A stretch of 64,000 nt of DNA from Bradyrhizobium sp. ORS 278 (GTDB lineage Bacteria; Pseudomonadota; Alphaproteobacteria; Rhizobiales; Xanthobacteraceae). Each line of letters begins with the position of its first letter. Position 1 is the first letter of the stretch. A program made the position numbers and the translations under genes. Below are positions 19,565 to 27,153 of the stretch, piece by piece. The notes beneath the pieces are model-generated. The model was given only the letters and a program-made list of their open reading frames with translations, was not told where the DNA came from and did no database searches. The stretch spans positions 3,720,001 through 3,784,000 of the forward strand of contig NC_009445.1 of NCBI RefSeq assembly GCF_000026145.1, written 5' to 3'.

Positions 19565-20632
19565 TCAGGCGACCTGGCCGCGCGTCGCTGTCGCGTATTC
19601 GGGATCGCTCTCGCACACCACGCGATTGCGGCCGTTGTGCTTGGCGGCATAGAGGCAGGCGTCGGCGCGCTCGATCAGCGCGTCGGTGTCGTCGCCGGGG
19701 CGGAGCATGGAGACGCCGACCGAGATGGTCACGCGGCCCAGGATCTCGCCGGTCGACTTCTTCTTCAACTCTTTCGCGGTGACCGCGCGGCGAATCTGGT
19801 CGGCGACCGCCAGCGCCTGCCGCAGCGCCGTGTTCGGCAGCACCACCGCGAATTCTTCGCCGCCGTAACGCGCGGCGATGTCCTGCCCCTTGACCGCGTG
19901 CTTCAGCGTCAGGCCGACCAGGCGGAGCACCTGGTCGCCGGTGAGGTGACCGTAGGAGTCGTTGAACGACTTGAAATGGTCGATGTCGAACATCAGCAGC
20001 GACAAAGGCTGGTTGGTCGCAAGACCCGTCAGCACCGCCGTCTCGATCATGCGGTCGAAATACTTGCGGTTGCCAAGTCCGGTCAGCGGGTCGGTGAGGC
20101 TTTCGGCGCGAATGGCTTCCAGGCTGTGCTGCAGTCCGCTGATTTCATCCTTGGACAGCGACAGGCGCTCCTCGAGGATCCGGTTCGTCTCCCGCATCTG
20201 CTTGGTCGAATGCGCCAGTGCCTCGATGATGTCGACGAGCTGCTCGCGGCTGGTCGCAGAGGCGAGCATGCGATCGGCGCCGGCCAGGCTCGCATCGTAG
20301 CTCGCGGTGCGGCCGAGCGCGTCCGTGAGCATCCCCATGAGGTCGTCGATCTCGCCGACAACGCGCGCCCCGACCTTGTCGATGCGGTCTGACGCCTTCA
20401 GATGCGCGAGATAGGATTCGTAGAGCTGGTCGAGCTCGGACTGCGACAGCCGGCCGTTGCGCGCCAGCGTGCCGTTGATGATCTCGTTCAGCTGCGCATT
20501 GTAGCCGGTCGCGTAGACGTACCAGATCTCATAGTTGCGCGGATTGGCCGAGTGACGGAGTGTTTTAATCTGGCTGAGCGCGACTTCCGCGAAGGCCATC
20601 GTGCGTTCGTGTTCGTCAAGCGCATTGACCAC
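19565..20632 (-). CDS. diguanylate cyclase (GGDEF domain)
   Basis: The 355-residue cytoplasmic product has an N-terminal helical sensor-like region (about 1-185, with coiled coil before the catalytic domain). A GGDEF domain follows at about 190-345 with DPLTGLGNRKYFD and the active-site loop ARYGGEEF near residue 255. It would make cyclic di-GMP from two GTP. The inhibitory I-site position five residues upstream reads KGQD rather than RxxD, so product inhibition may be weak (inference). I start at the GTG at 20632, which has GGGGAG 9-14 bases upstream; no good ATG is available upstream. Confidence 0.92.
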   Translation of the reverse strand: MVNALDEHERTMAFAEVALSQIKTLRHSANPRNYEIWYVYATGYNAQLNEIINGTLARNGRLSQSELDQLYESYLAHLKASDRIDKVGARVVGEIDDLMGMLTDALGRTASYDASLAGADRMLASATSREQLVDIIEALAHSTKQMRETNRILEERLSLSKDEISGLQHSLEAIRAESLTDPLTGLGNRKYFDRMIETAVLTGLATNQPLSLLMFDIDHFKSFNDSYGHLTGDQVLRLVGLTLKHAVKGQDIAARYGGEEFAVVLPNTALRQALAVADQIRRAVTAKELKKKSTGEILGRVTISVGVSMLRPGDDTDALIERADACLYAAKHNGRNRVVCESDPEYATATRGQVA

Positions 20633-20992
20633 AACAGGTTCTCCCCAATCGCCCGCGTTGCCGTCACAGCAATGAAATAAACAATGCCGGCAAGCTAAAT
20701 GACGTTTGTGAACCGGGGGTAAATACGGCCGTAAAGTCACGGGCCAGCGCCATGCGTCGCTTCTACGCATGTCGTCATACTATATGCTCAGCAAGCTACA
20801 TAACAATCGCGCTTGCGTCTCGCGACGAGGTTACGCGGGCCAAATGCCATGCTGAGAGCAGAGCACACGAGCTGACGCGAGCTCCAGCGATGATCCGCAC
20901 GATGCCGAACTTGACCAATGTCATGTCGAGCGGACGGCGCGCGCCAACGAGGCTCCGGGCAACTCACCCTGAGTAGCCGGGAGCCCGGGTTT
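20633..20992. other. 360-base intergenic region between the diguanylate cyclase and the helicase
   Basis: It holds the promoter region of the diguanylate cyclase (relatively AT-rich part 20640-20740) and the 3' side of the helicase gene. An inverted CCGGG/CCCGG pair lies at about 20978-20989, without a U-tract. I see no credible gene. Confidence 0.5.
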
Positions 20993-22423
20993 TCAAGGCA
21001 GCGGGGCGCGGACCGGGCGCAGCAGAAAGGCCGGAAGATGCGAATGATCGGCCGGCTCGTTGTCGTGGTCACGTCGCGGCCGGCGGGATTCGTTGCGCGG
21101 CTGCTCATGACGTGCGTTCGGCGCCGGGTGCGGCGCCGCGGGCTGCGCCGCACGCGGAGAGGCTGCGGCCGGACGCGGCTCACGCTCGCGCGGCTCGCGA
21201 GCTTCGCGCTCACGCGGTGCCTTGCCGCGGCTGCGCCGCGAGCTGTCGCGCGGACGACGCTCACGCGCCTCGTCATCGCGCGAGGACTCCTGCACCTCGT
21301 AGTCGCCTTCGATGGTCGGGATGCTCTGCCCGATCAGCTTCTCGATTGCCGCAACGGATTTCTGATCCGGCGGAGAGACGATGGAGATCGCGGTACCGGT
21401 GCGGCCGGCGCGACCGGTGCGGCCGATGCGATGGACGTAGTCGTCCGAATGATGCGGCACGTCGAAATTGAAGACATGGCTGACTTCGGGAATGTCGAGA
21501 CCGCGCGCCGCCACGTCGGAGGCCACGAGCAGCGGCAGCTCGCCCTTGCGGAACTGATCGAGGGCGGCCATGCGCGCCGACTGGTCCATGTCGCCGTGCA
21601 GGGCGCCGACGCTGAAGCCGTGCTTCTGCAGCGACTTGTGAACGATGGCGACGTCGCGCTTGCGATTGCAGAAGATGATCGCGTTCTTGAGATCCTTGGC
21701 CTCGCGCAGCAGGCGGCGCAGCACCTCGCGCTTCTGATGCGCTTCGCGGCCCGAGGGGACCTGCAGCTGAGTCACCGTGACTGCGGTCGTGGCCGGCTTG
21801 GACACTTCGACCTTCTGCGGATTGTGCAGGAAGGCGTCGGTGATGCGCCGGATTTCCGGCGGCATGGTCGCGGTGAAGAACAGGGTCTGGCGGGTGAAGG
21901 GGACGAGCTTGCAGATGCGCTCGATGTCCGGAATGAAGCCCATGTCCAGCATGCGGTCGGCTTCGTCGATGACCAGGAGCTCGACGCCGGTGAGCAGGAG
22001 ACCGCCACGTTCCGTATGATCGAGCAGGCGGCCCGGCGTCGCGATCAGGACGTCCACGCCGCGCGTCAACTTCGCGTCCTGGTCGCCGAAGGAGACGCCG
22101 CCGATCAGGAGCGCGACGTTGAGCTTCTGTCCGGCGCCGTAACGGTCGAAGTTCTCTTTGACTTGAGCCGCCAATTCGCGGGTCGGCTCCAGGATGAGGG
22201 TGCGCGGCATGCGTGCGCGGGCGCGGCCCTTCTCGAGGATGGTCAGCATCGGCAGGACGAAAGCGGCGGTCTTGCCGGTGCCGGTCTGGGCGATGCCGAG
22301 CACGTCTCGCCGTGCCAGCACATGAGGAATCGCCTGTTCCTGAATGGGAGTAGGGGTGGTGTATCCGGTGGCCGCAACTGCAGCCAACACCTTGTCGGAC
22401 AAGCCGAGATTGGAAAAGGACAT
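20993..22423 (-). CDS. DEAD-box RNA helicase (RhlE-like)
   Basis: The 476-residue product contains all DEAD-box motifs in order: the Q motif in TTPTPIQEQAIPHVL, motif I AQTGTGKTAA (about 45), PTRELA, motif II DEAD in VIDEADRMLDMGF, motif III TATMP, then the second RecA domain with RGLDIP and HRIGRTGRAG. A charged, Arg/Pro-rich tail from about residue 390 (many RRPR and EPRERE units) is typical of RhlE-type helicases that work on ribosome biogenesis or RNA decay. The long upstream gap may form a regulated 5' UTR. Confidence 0.95.
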   Translation of the reverse strand: MSFSNLGLSDKVLAAVAATGYTTPTPIQEQAIPHVLARRDVLGIAQTGTGKTAAFVLPMLTILEKGRARARMPRTLILEPTRELAAQVKENFDRYGAGQKLNVALLIGGVSFGDQDAKLTRGVDVLIATPGRLLDHTERGGLLLTGVELLVIDEADRMLDMGFIPDIERICKLVPFTRQTLFFTATMPPEIRRITDAFLHNPQKVEVSKPATTAVTVTQLQVPSGREAHQKREVLRRLLREAKDLKNAIIFCNRKRDVAIVHKSLQKHGFSVGALHGDMDQSARMAALDQFRKGELPLLVASDVAARGLDIPEVSHVFNFDVPHHSDDYVHRIGRTGRAGRTGTAISIVSPPDQKSVAAIEKLIGQSIPTIEGDYEVQESSRDDEARERRPRDSSRRSRGKAPREREAREPREREPRPAAASPRAAQPAAPHPAPNARHEQPRNESRRPRRDHDNEPADHSHLPAFLLRPVRAPLP

Positions 22424-22741
22424 CGAGCCTCTGTGTCACGCGCCAACAGGCGACGGGGCGTCTGTTCGACGCCGCCGTTAGGAATCGAGGGGGTAAAATG
22501 CTGTGGCCGCGTACAACCCCGAAACGGCATGCTTTTGAAGCTGGGGGTTTTCTGACTGACGCAGACCCGCGGCCAGTGCTTGTGGAATCGAGTAGCGTTA
22601 CCAAGCCGCGATGAGCAGAAAATAGGGTGAAATTGCCCAAAGTCAATGGAGCCGAGGGGTGAAGCTCCGAAAAAGCTTAATGTTTTTGCCGAAAATGCAG
22701 GCACTTAGACCCGTCTTTGGCCCAAATCGAAAGGACAACGG
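22424..22741. other. 318-base divergent region with a possible long helicase 5' UTR
   Basis: This lies between the helicase (minus) and the TMEM175-like gene (plus). It is clearly more AT-rich near 22590-22700 than the surroundings, so promoters are probably there. If so, the helicase mRNA has a 5' UTR of well over 100 bases, as often seen for cold-induced helicases. I see no named RNA element and no ORF. Confidence 0.5.
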
Positions 22742-23329
22742 ATGTTTTCCAAGGCGCGGCTCGACACCCTGAGCGACAGCATCTTCGGGGTCGCCATGAC
22801 GCTGCTTGCGCTCGACGTCCGACTTCCCGACGATTTTCATCCCCGCGACGGCCAGGAGCTGATCGACGGCATCGTCAATCTCTGGCCGAAATTCTTTCCC
22901 TACGTGCTCAGCTTCGCCGTGCTGGGGTTGCGCTGGCTGGCGAATGTCCGGGTGCGGAGCCGCGCCGACGAGGTGCCGCGGGCGTATGTGCGATGGTGGC
23001 TGCTGTATCTGATGTTGATCACCTGCATTCCGTTCACCACCACCGTCGTCGGCCGCTTCGCGCATTTTGCGCCGGCCATCTGGCTGTATGCGGGGCACAC
23101 GCTGCTCATCGCGCTGATCAGCTGGCGGATGGTCGCAATGACCCCTCATCTCGAGCCCGGCGACCATCTCCGCGACCGCCAGGTGTCGACGATGATGCTG
23201 ATTGTGGCGTCGGCGTTGGCGATCCTGGTGAGCTTCGTCAATCCGACGCGGTCGCTATGGGCCTTCGCGCTGACGCTGCTCGCGCCCTTCATCCGGAGCT
23301 GGGAGAAGCAGCGGATGTCACCCGATTGA
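22742..23329 (+). CDS. DUF1211/TMEM175-family membrane protein (putative K+ channel)
   Basis: The 195-residue product has about six hydrophobic segments. It begins with RLDTLSDSIFGVAMTLLALD, the TMEM175/DUF1211 pore-helix signature, which is usually RxxxFSD. Here the Phe of FSD is Leu, a mild deviation. Bacterial relatives form potassium-permeable channels as tetramers of this unit. AAGGACAACGG precedes the ATG. The gene is followed 89 bases later by the secreted caspase-like gene. Confidence 0.85.
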   Translation: MFSKARLDTLSDSIFGVAMTLLALDVRLPDDFHPRDGQELIDGIVNLWPKFFPYVLSFAVLGLRWLANVRVRSRADEVPRAYVRWWLLYLMLITCIPFTTTVVGRFAHFAPAIWLYAGHTLLIALISWRMVAMTPHLEPGDHLRDRQVSTMMLIVASALAILVSFVNPTRSLWAFALTLLAPFIRSWEKQRMSPD

Positions 23330-23418
23330 ACCCCCTCTCGATCGATTTCGACTATGCCAAGAAGGTGGCGCCGGCTGGCCCGGAGGGGTATCCGGGCGAC
23401 CCAGGACAGGAACGACGG

Positions 23419-24918
23419 ATGCGCAGACCGATATTCAAGCTGATGCTGGCAGGGCTCGCGATCGCGGCGGCCGCGTTGACGCCGGCCTACGCGGAGAAGC
23501 GCGTCGCCCTCGTGGTCGGCAACAACGATTATCGCTACGTGCCGAAGCTGCAGAAGGCGGTCAACGACGCGCGCACGATGGGTGATACGCTGAAGCAGCT
23601 CGGCTTCAGCGTCATGGTCGCCGAGAACCTCAATCGCCAGCAATTCAGCCAGGCGCTGCTGGCGTTCGATAACGCCGTCGAGCCGGGCGACACCGCGTTC
23701 TTTTTCTACGCCGGCCACGGCTTCGAGATCGCCGGCCAGAACTTCCTGCTGCCGACCGACGTGCCGGCCGCGACCGAAGGGCAGGAGGAGCTGGTGCGCG
23801 ACGCCTCGGTCCTGGCCGACCGCATCATCGAGCGGCTGCAGAACAAGAAGGCGCGCACGTCGATTCTCGTGTTCGACGCCTGCCGCAACAATCCGTTCGA
23901 GCGCGCGGGCACGCGTGCGGTGGCCGGAGGCGGTGGGCTGGCGCCGATGACGCAGCTGCCGGAAGGCGTGTTCTCGGTGTTCTCCGCCGGCCCGCGGCAG
24001 ACCGCGCTCGACCGGCTCTCGAACGACGACGCCAATCCGAATTCGGTCTTCACCCGCACCTTCGCCAAGGAGCTGACGCAGCCCGGCGTCAATCTGGTGC
24101 AGGTCGCGCAACGCACGCGCCGCGTCGTCAGCGAGCTCGCCGAGACCGTGCGCCACAAGCAGATCCCGGTCTATTTCGACCAGATGGTGGACGATGTCTT
24201 CCTGAACGGCATGGCCAAGGGGCCGGCCGCGGCCGACAAGCCGGCCGAGACGCAGCAGAAGCTCGCAGCGCTGCCGCCCGTGTCCGCGCCGCCGCGGATT
24301 CCTCCGGCCAATGAGTCGTTGAACGCGCCGATCGCGATGTTCTCGCGCCATAATGGCGGCTGGACTATCACGTTCTCGATCGCCGATCCGACGCTGGGCA
24401 TTTCCTGGCGGATGGGCGACGCAGGCGAGTTCCGCGAGACCGGCTTCATGGATGTGCTGGATCCGCGCACGCGCAAGCGCATGCCCAATCCGTCGATCCA
24501 GCTGCCGGCCGACGCGCCCGCCGGCACCATCCAGGTGCGTTACGTCGACGCGTCGGGCGAGATGCAGGGACCGTTTCCGATCCGCTTCGAGCCGGAGGCG
24601 GCGCTGGTCCGTGACCAGCGCAAGATTCTCGACATGACCTCGACCAGCTGGCTGTCGTTCCGCGAGTTCAACGGGCTGCTGGTCTACTACACGCATCTGA
24701 TGTCGTATCGCTGCGCGATCCGCGAGGTGCGGATCGGCATCGATACGGCGGTGCCCGACAAGGTGCTGAACATGCCAGGCTGCGACATGAAGGATCCGAT
24801 CGCGATCCCGTCGAATGCGACGCCTTACCTCAAGCTGCCGCCGTCGACGCAGTTCGTCTCGGTCGAGCTGACCTATCGCGACGGCAGCGTCTCGGAGATC
24901 AAGAGCTTTCGGCGCTGA
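23419..24918 (+). CDS. secreted caspase-family (C14) protein
   Basis: The 499-residue product has a Sec signal peptide (about residues 1-25, ending PAYAEKRV). A caspase p20-like domain begins RVALVVGNNDYRYVPKL. The catalytic His100 lies in YAGHGFEI and Cys155 in FDACRNNPF, so the Cys/His dyad is intact. The C-terminal ~200 residues form a beta-rich domain without a name known to me. Such bacterial caspase homologues cleave after Arg/Lys in some cases, but the substrate is unknown. The start ATG has AGGA about 8 bases upstream; the frame is open further upstream but without a signal. Confidence 0.88.
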   Translation: MRRPIFKLMLAGLAIAAAALTPAYAEKRVALVVGNNDYRYVPKLQKAVNDARTMGDTLKQLGFSVMVAENLNRQQFSQALLAFDNAVEPGDTAFFFYAGHGFEIAGQNFLLPTDVPAATEGQEELVRDASVLADRIIERLQNKKARTSILVFDACRNNPFERAGTRAVAGGGGLAPMTQLPEGVFSVFSAGPRQTALDRLSNDDANPNSVFTRTFAKELTQPGVNLVQVAQRTRRVVSELAETVRHKQIPVYFDQMVDDVFLNGMAKGPAAADKPAETQQKLAALPPVSAPPRIPPANESLNAPIAMFSRHNGGWTITFSIADPTLGISWRMGDAGEFRETGFMDVLDPRTRKRMPNPSIQLPADAPAGTIQVRYVDASGEMQGPFPIRFEPEAALVRDQRKILDMTSTSWLSFREFNGLLVYYTHLMSYRCAIREVRIGIDTAVPDKVLNMPGCDMKDPIAIPSNATPYLKLPPSTQFVSVELTYRDGSVSEIKSFRR

Positions 24919-24927
24919 GGCGCCGCG

Positions 24928-25695
24928 TCAGGCCATGATCGAGTAGCCGCCGTCGACGGGAATCGCAGTGCCCGTGACGAAGTCCGAGGCCGAGGAGCTG
25001 AGGAAGGTGGCGATACCGGCGAAGTCGTCGATGTGGCCCCAGCGCGCAGCCGGCGTGCGCGCCAGCACCCGGTCATGCAGGCCATCGATCTGCTGGCGGG
25101 CGGCCCGCGTCAGATCGGTGTCGATCCAGCCCGGCAGAATCGCGTTGACCTGAATGTTGTCGGGCGCCCAGGCGCAGGCACAGGCGCGCGTATACTGCAC
25201 GATGCCGCCTTTGCTCGCTGCGTAGGCCGGCGCGAAGCTGGCGCCGAAGATCGACAGCATCGAGCCGATGTTGATGATCTTGCCGCCGCCATTGGCCTTG
25301 AGCGCGGGGTAGGCGGCCTTCGAGCACAGGAAGGCGCTGGTGAGATTGGTGTCGATCACCTCCTGCCATTCCTCGAGCTCGAGCAGATGCGGCGGCTTGC
25401 GGATGCTCATGCCGGCATTGTTGATCAGGATGTCGATCCGGCCGAGCGCCGCGGTGACACGCGCGACCATCGCGTCGACATCGTTCTTGTTGCGGACGTC
25501 GGCCGTCACAGCGATGGCGCGCACGCCGCGGCTGGCGAGATCGGCGATCGCCGCCTGCGACTTGGCCTCGTTGCGGCCGATGACGGCGATGTCGGCACCC
25601 GCATCGGCCAAGCCTCGGGCCATGCCAAGTCCGATCCCGCCGTTGCCTCCTGTCACGATCGCAACCTTGCCCCTCAGGTCGAAACGGCCTGTCAT
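24928..25695 (-). CDS. short-chain dehydrogenase/reductase
   Basis: This classical SDR has 255 residues. The cofactor motif is TGGNGGIG near residue 15, followed by NNAG, a catalytic Ser in INIGSMLS, and YAASK as the Tyr/Lys pair near residue 160. The ending FLSSSASDFVTGTAIPVDGG is typical of NAD(P)-dependent sugar or gluconate dehydrogenases (KduD/Gno-like). The substrate is not determined. Confidence 0.9.
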   Translation of the reverse strand: MTGRFDLRGKVAIVTGGNGGIGLGMARGLADAGADIAVIGRNEAKSQAAIADLASRGVRAIAVTADVRNKNDVDAMVARVTAALGRIDILINNAGMSIRKPPHLLELEEWQEVIDTNLTSAFLCSKAAYPALKANGGGKIINIGSMLSIFGASFAPAYAASKGGIVQYTRACACAWAPDNIQVNAILPGWIDTDLTRAARQQIDGLHDRVLARTPAARWGHIDDFAGIATFLSSSASDFVTGTAIPVDGGYSIMA

Positions 25696-25725
25696 GCATC
25701 GTCTCCAAATCGAGTGCGGATAAGG

Positions 25726-25911
25726 TCAGCAGGTGCCCTGCCAGATCATCACCAGCCCGAGCGCGCCCATGCCGACGCCATAGCCGGCCCATTGCAGTTG
25801 GTTGATCATGAAGCTCGTGCGCGGCCAGGCCACCACGCCGGTGCCCTGGCCGACCCAGAACAGGCCGACAGCAAGCAGAAGCAGGCCGCCCATCATCAAG
25901 AATTTCCGCAT
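25726..25911 (-). CDS. small two-helix membrane protein of unknown function
   Basis: The 61-residue product has two hydrophobic segments (about 4-20 and 38-58) joined by GQGTGVVAWPRTSFMINQ. Similar short proteins occur widely in Bradyrhizobiaceae as hypothetical. The start ATG has GGGAGGAG 6-13 bases upstream, which decides against the GTG two codons earlier. No function is assigned. Confidence 0.75.
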   Translation of the reverse strand: MRKFLMMGGLLLLAVGLFWVGQGTGVVAWPRTSFMINQLQWAGYGVGMGALGLVMIWQGTC

Positions 25912-26043
25912 GGCCACTCCTCCCTCATCGACGGCGCCACCGCATGGGAGACGCCGCTGCCGCCTTTTTTGTGAACGTGTTAGCAGCGGAAGCTAGCGGC
26001 GGACGGGCCTGATGACCAGCGTGTCGGAGCGGGGCCAAAAATA

Positions 26044-26070
26044 AAAAGCCCCGGATACACCGGGGCTTTT
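26044..26070 (-). terminator. rho-independent terminator of the outer-membrane protein gene
   Basis: A perfect 11-base stem, AAAAGCCCCGG (26044-26054) and CCGGGGCTTTT (26060-26070), encloses a 5-base loop. On the minus strand the stem ends in a T-run (TTTTTAT). It lies 64 bases beyond the stop codon at 26134. Confidence 0.9.
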
Positions 26071-26133
26071 CGCAGTGACATGGATCAGACCAGAGCGTGG
26101 ACCGCTCGATGGTAGATGCTCGCCTTTTGGCGA

Positions 26134-26913
26134 TCAATACTTGCCGACCGGTCCGGTCCAGTTGAAGCGGTAGACCAGCGAGGTGCTGATGGTCTGCACC
26201 CAGGGCTTGAAGGTCACGGTCTGGAACGGAGCAGCGGCGCCGACGGCCGTCTCCGGGAGGGTCACGCGGCTGTAATAGGCCGAGCGGTACTCGGTCTTCA
26301 TGAACCAGCCCGGCGCAGAGATGCCGAAGATGTTCAGGTTGTTCTCGACGCCGCCGCCGATGAACCAGCCGTCACGGTGGAAGGAGGGCGTGGTTGCCAC
26401 GGTCGCACCGCCGCCCGCGGCCAAAGTGGACAGGTTTGTGCCCGACCAATCGGATCCGGAGTAGCCGCCATTGACGTAGGAGAGAACGTTCGGCGCCACG
26501 AGGTAGCCGACGCGGATACCGGCTGCGTAGCTCGTGCGCAGCTTCTCACGGCCTTCGAGGGCGAAGTTCGGATCGGTCAGCGAGCCGCGAATATCACCGA
26601 ACTGGCCATCGGCGAACACGCCGGCCAGCCACGAGCCATTGAATTGCCAGTCGTAACCAGCACCGACCGTACCGAACCAGCCGTTGCCGCCGAGGCGCTG
26701 ATCGCGCGTGATCGCCAAACCGCCAACCGTTTTGACGTTGCTGTCGGCGTTCCACAGACCACCGCCGCCACCGCCGAAGATGTAGAAGCCGGTCCAGCTC
26801 GGCGCGACCGGCGCCATCGGAGCCTTCACGTAGGGGCGGGCAGCCAAATCAGCCGCCGACGCGGCCCCCGTCATCGCGACCACCGCGGTCAGAGCGAGCA
26901 AAAGCTTTTTCAT
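26134..26913 (-). CDS. outer-membrane beta-barrel protein (Omp25/Omp31-like porin family)
   Basis: The 259-residue product has a signal peptide, MKKLLLALTAVVAM through ASAADL. It then has PSWTGFYIFGGGGGGLW and alternating amphipathic strands to a C-terminal aromatic end (LVYRFNWTGPVGKY). This is the typical alphaproteobacterial Omp25/31 pattern. Role: structural protein or diffusion channel of the outer membrane. I chose the ATG at 26913 with GGGGAAT upstream. A clear terminator follows and parE's terminator precedes it, so it is a monocistronic unit. Confidence 0.92.
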   Translation of the reverse strand: MKKLLLALTAVVAMTGAASAADLAARPYVKAPMAPVAPSWTGFYIFGGGGGGLWNADSNVKTVGGLAITRDQRLGGNGWFGTVGAGYDWQFNGSWLAGVFADGQFGDIRGSLTDPNFALEGREKLRTSYAAGIRVGYLVAPNVLSYVNGGYSGSDWSGTNLSTLAAGGGATVATTPSFHRDGWFIGGGVENNLNIFGISAPGWFMKTEYRSAYYSRVTLPETAVGAAAPFQTVTFKPWVQTISTSLVYRFNWTGPVGKY

Positions 26914-27091
26914 ATTCAATTCCCCAAGAGATCGGCGGGTCGCGAGGACCGGAAAGCGGCGGCGATTCCCTCGCCAGTTGTGCCAGAACTATAGCCGATT
27001 GGTGCCCAAAAGCTGTTGCCGGGGGAGCACACCGGCGGGGAAAGTGCGCTGCGGGATGCGAGGCTCCGTGGTAACAAATTGTTTATAAAAG

Positions 27092-27126
27092 AAAAAAGCA
27101 GGCCCACGCGAACGCGTGGAACCTGC
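27092..27126 (-). terminator. rho-independent terminator of parE
   Basis: On the minus strand GCAGGTTCCACGCG pairs with CGCGTGGGCCTGC across a 2-base loop with one bulge. TTTTTTCTTTT follows directly. It lies about 28 bases beyond the parE stop. Confidence 0.9.
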
Positions 27127-27153
27127 AATCGATACGAGACATCGGGTCAAAAG

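Noticed and set aside
20752..20976. A 74-codon plus-strand ORF between the diguanylate cyclase and the helicase.
   Set aside because: No ribosome-binding site, atypical composition and no recognisable features.
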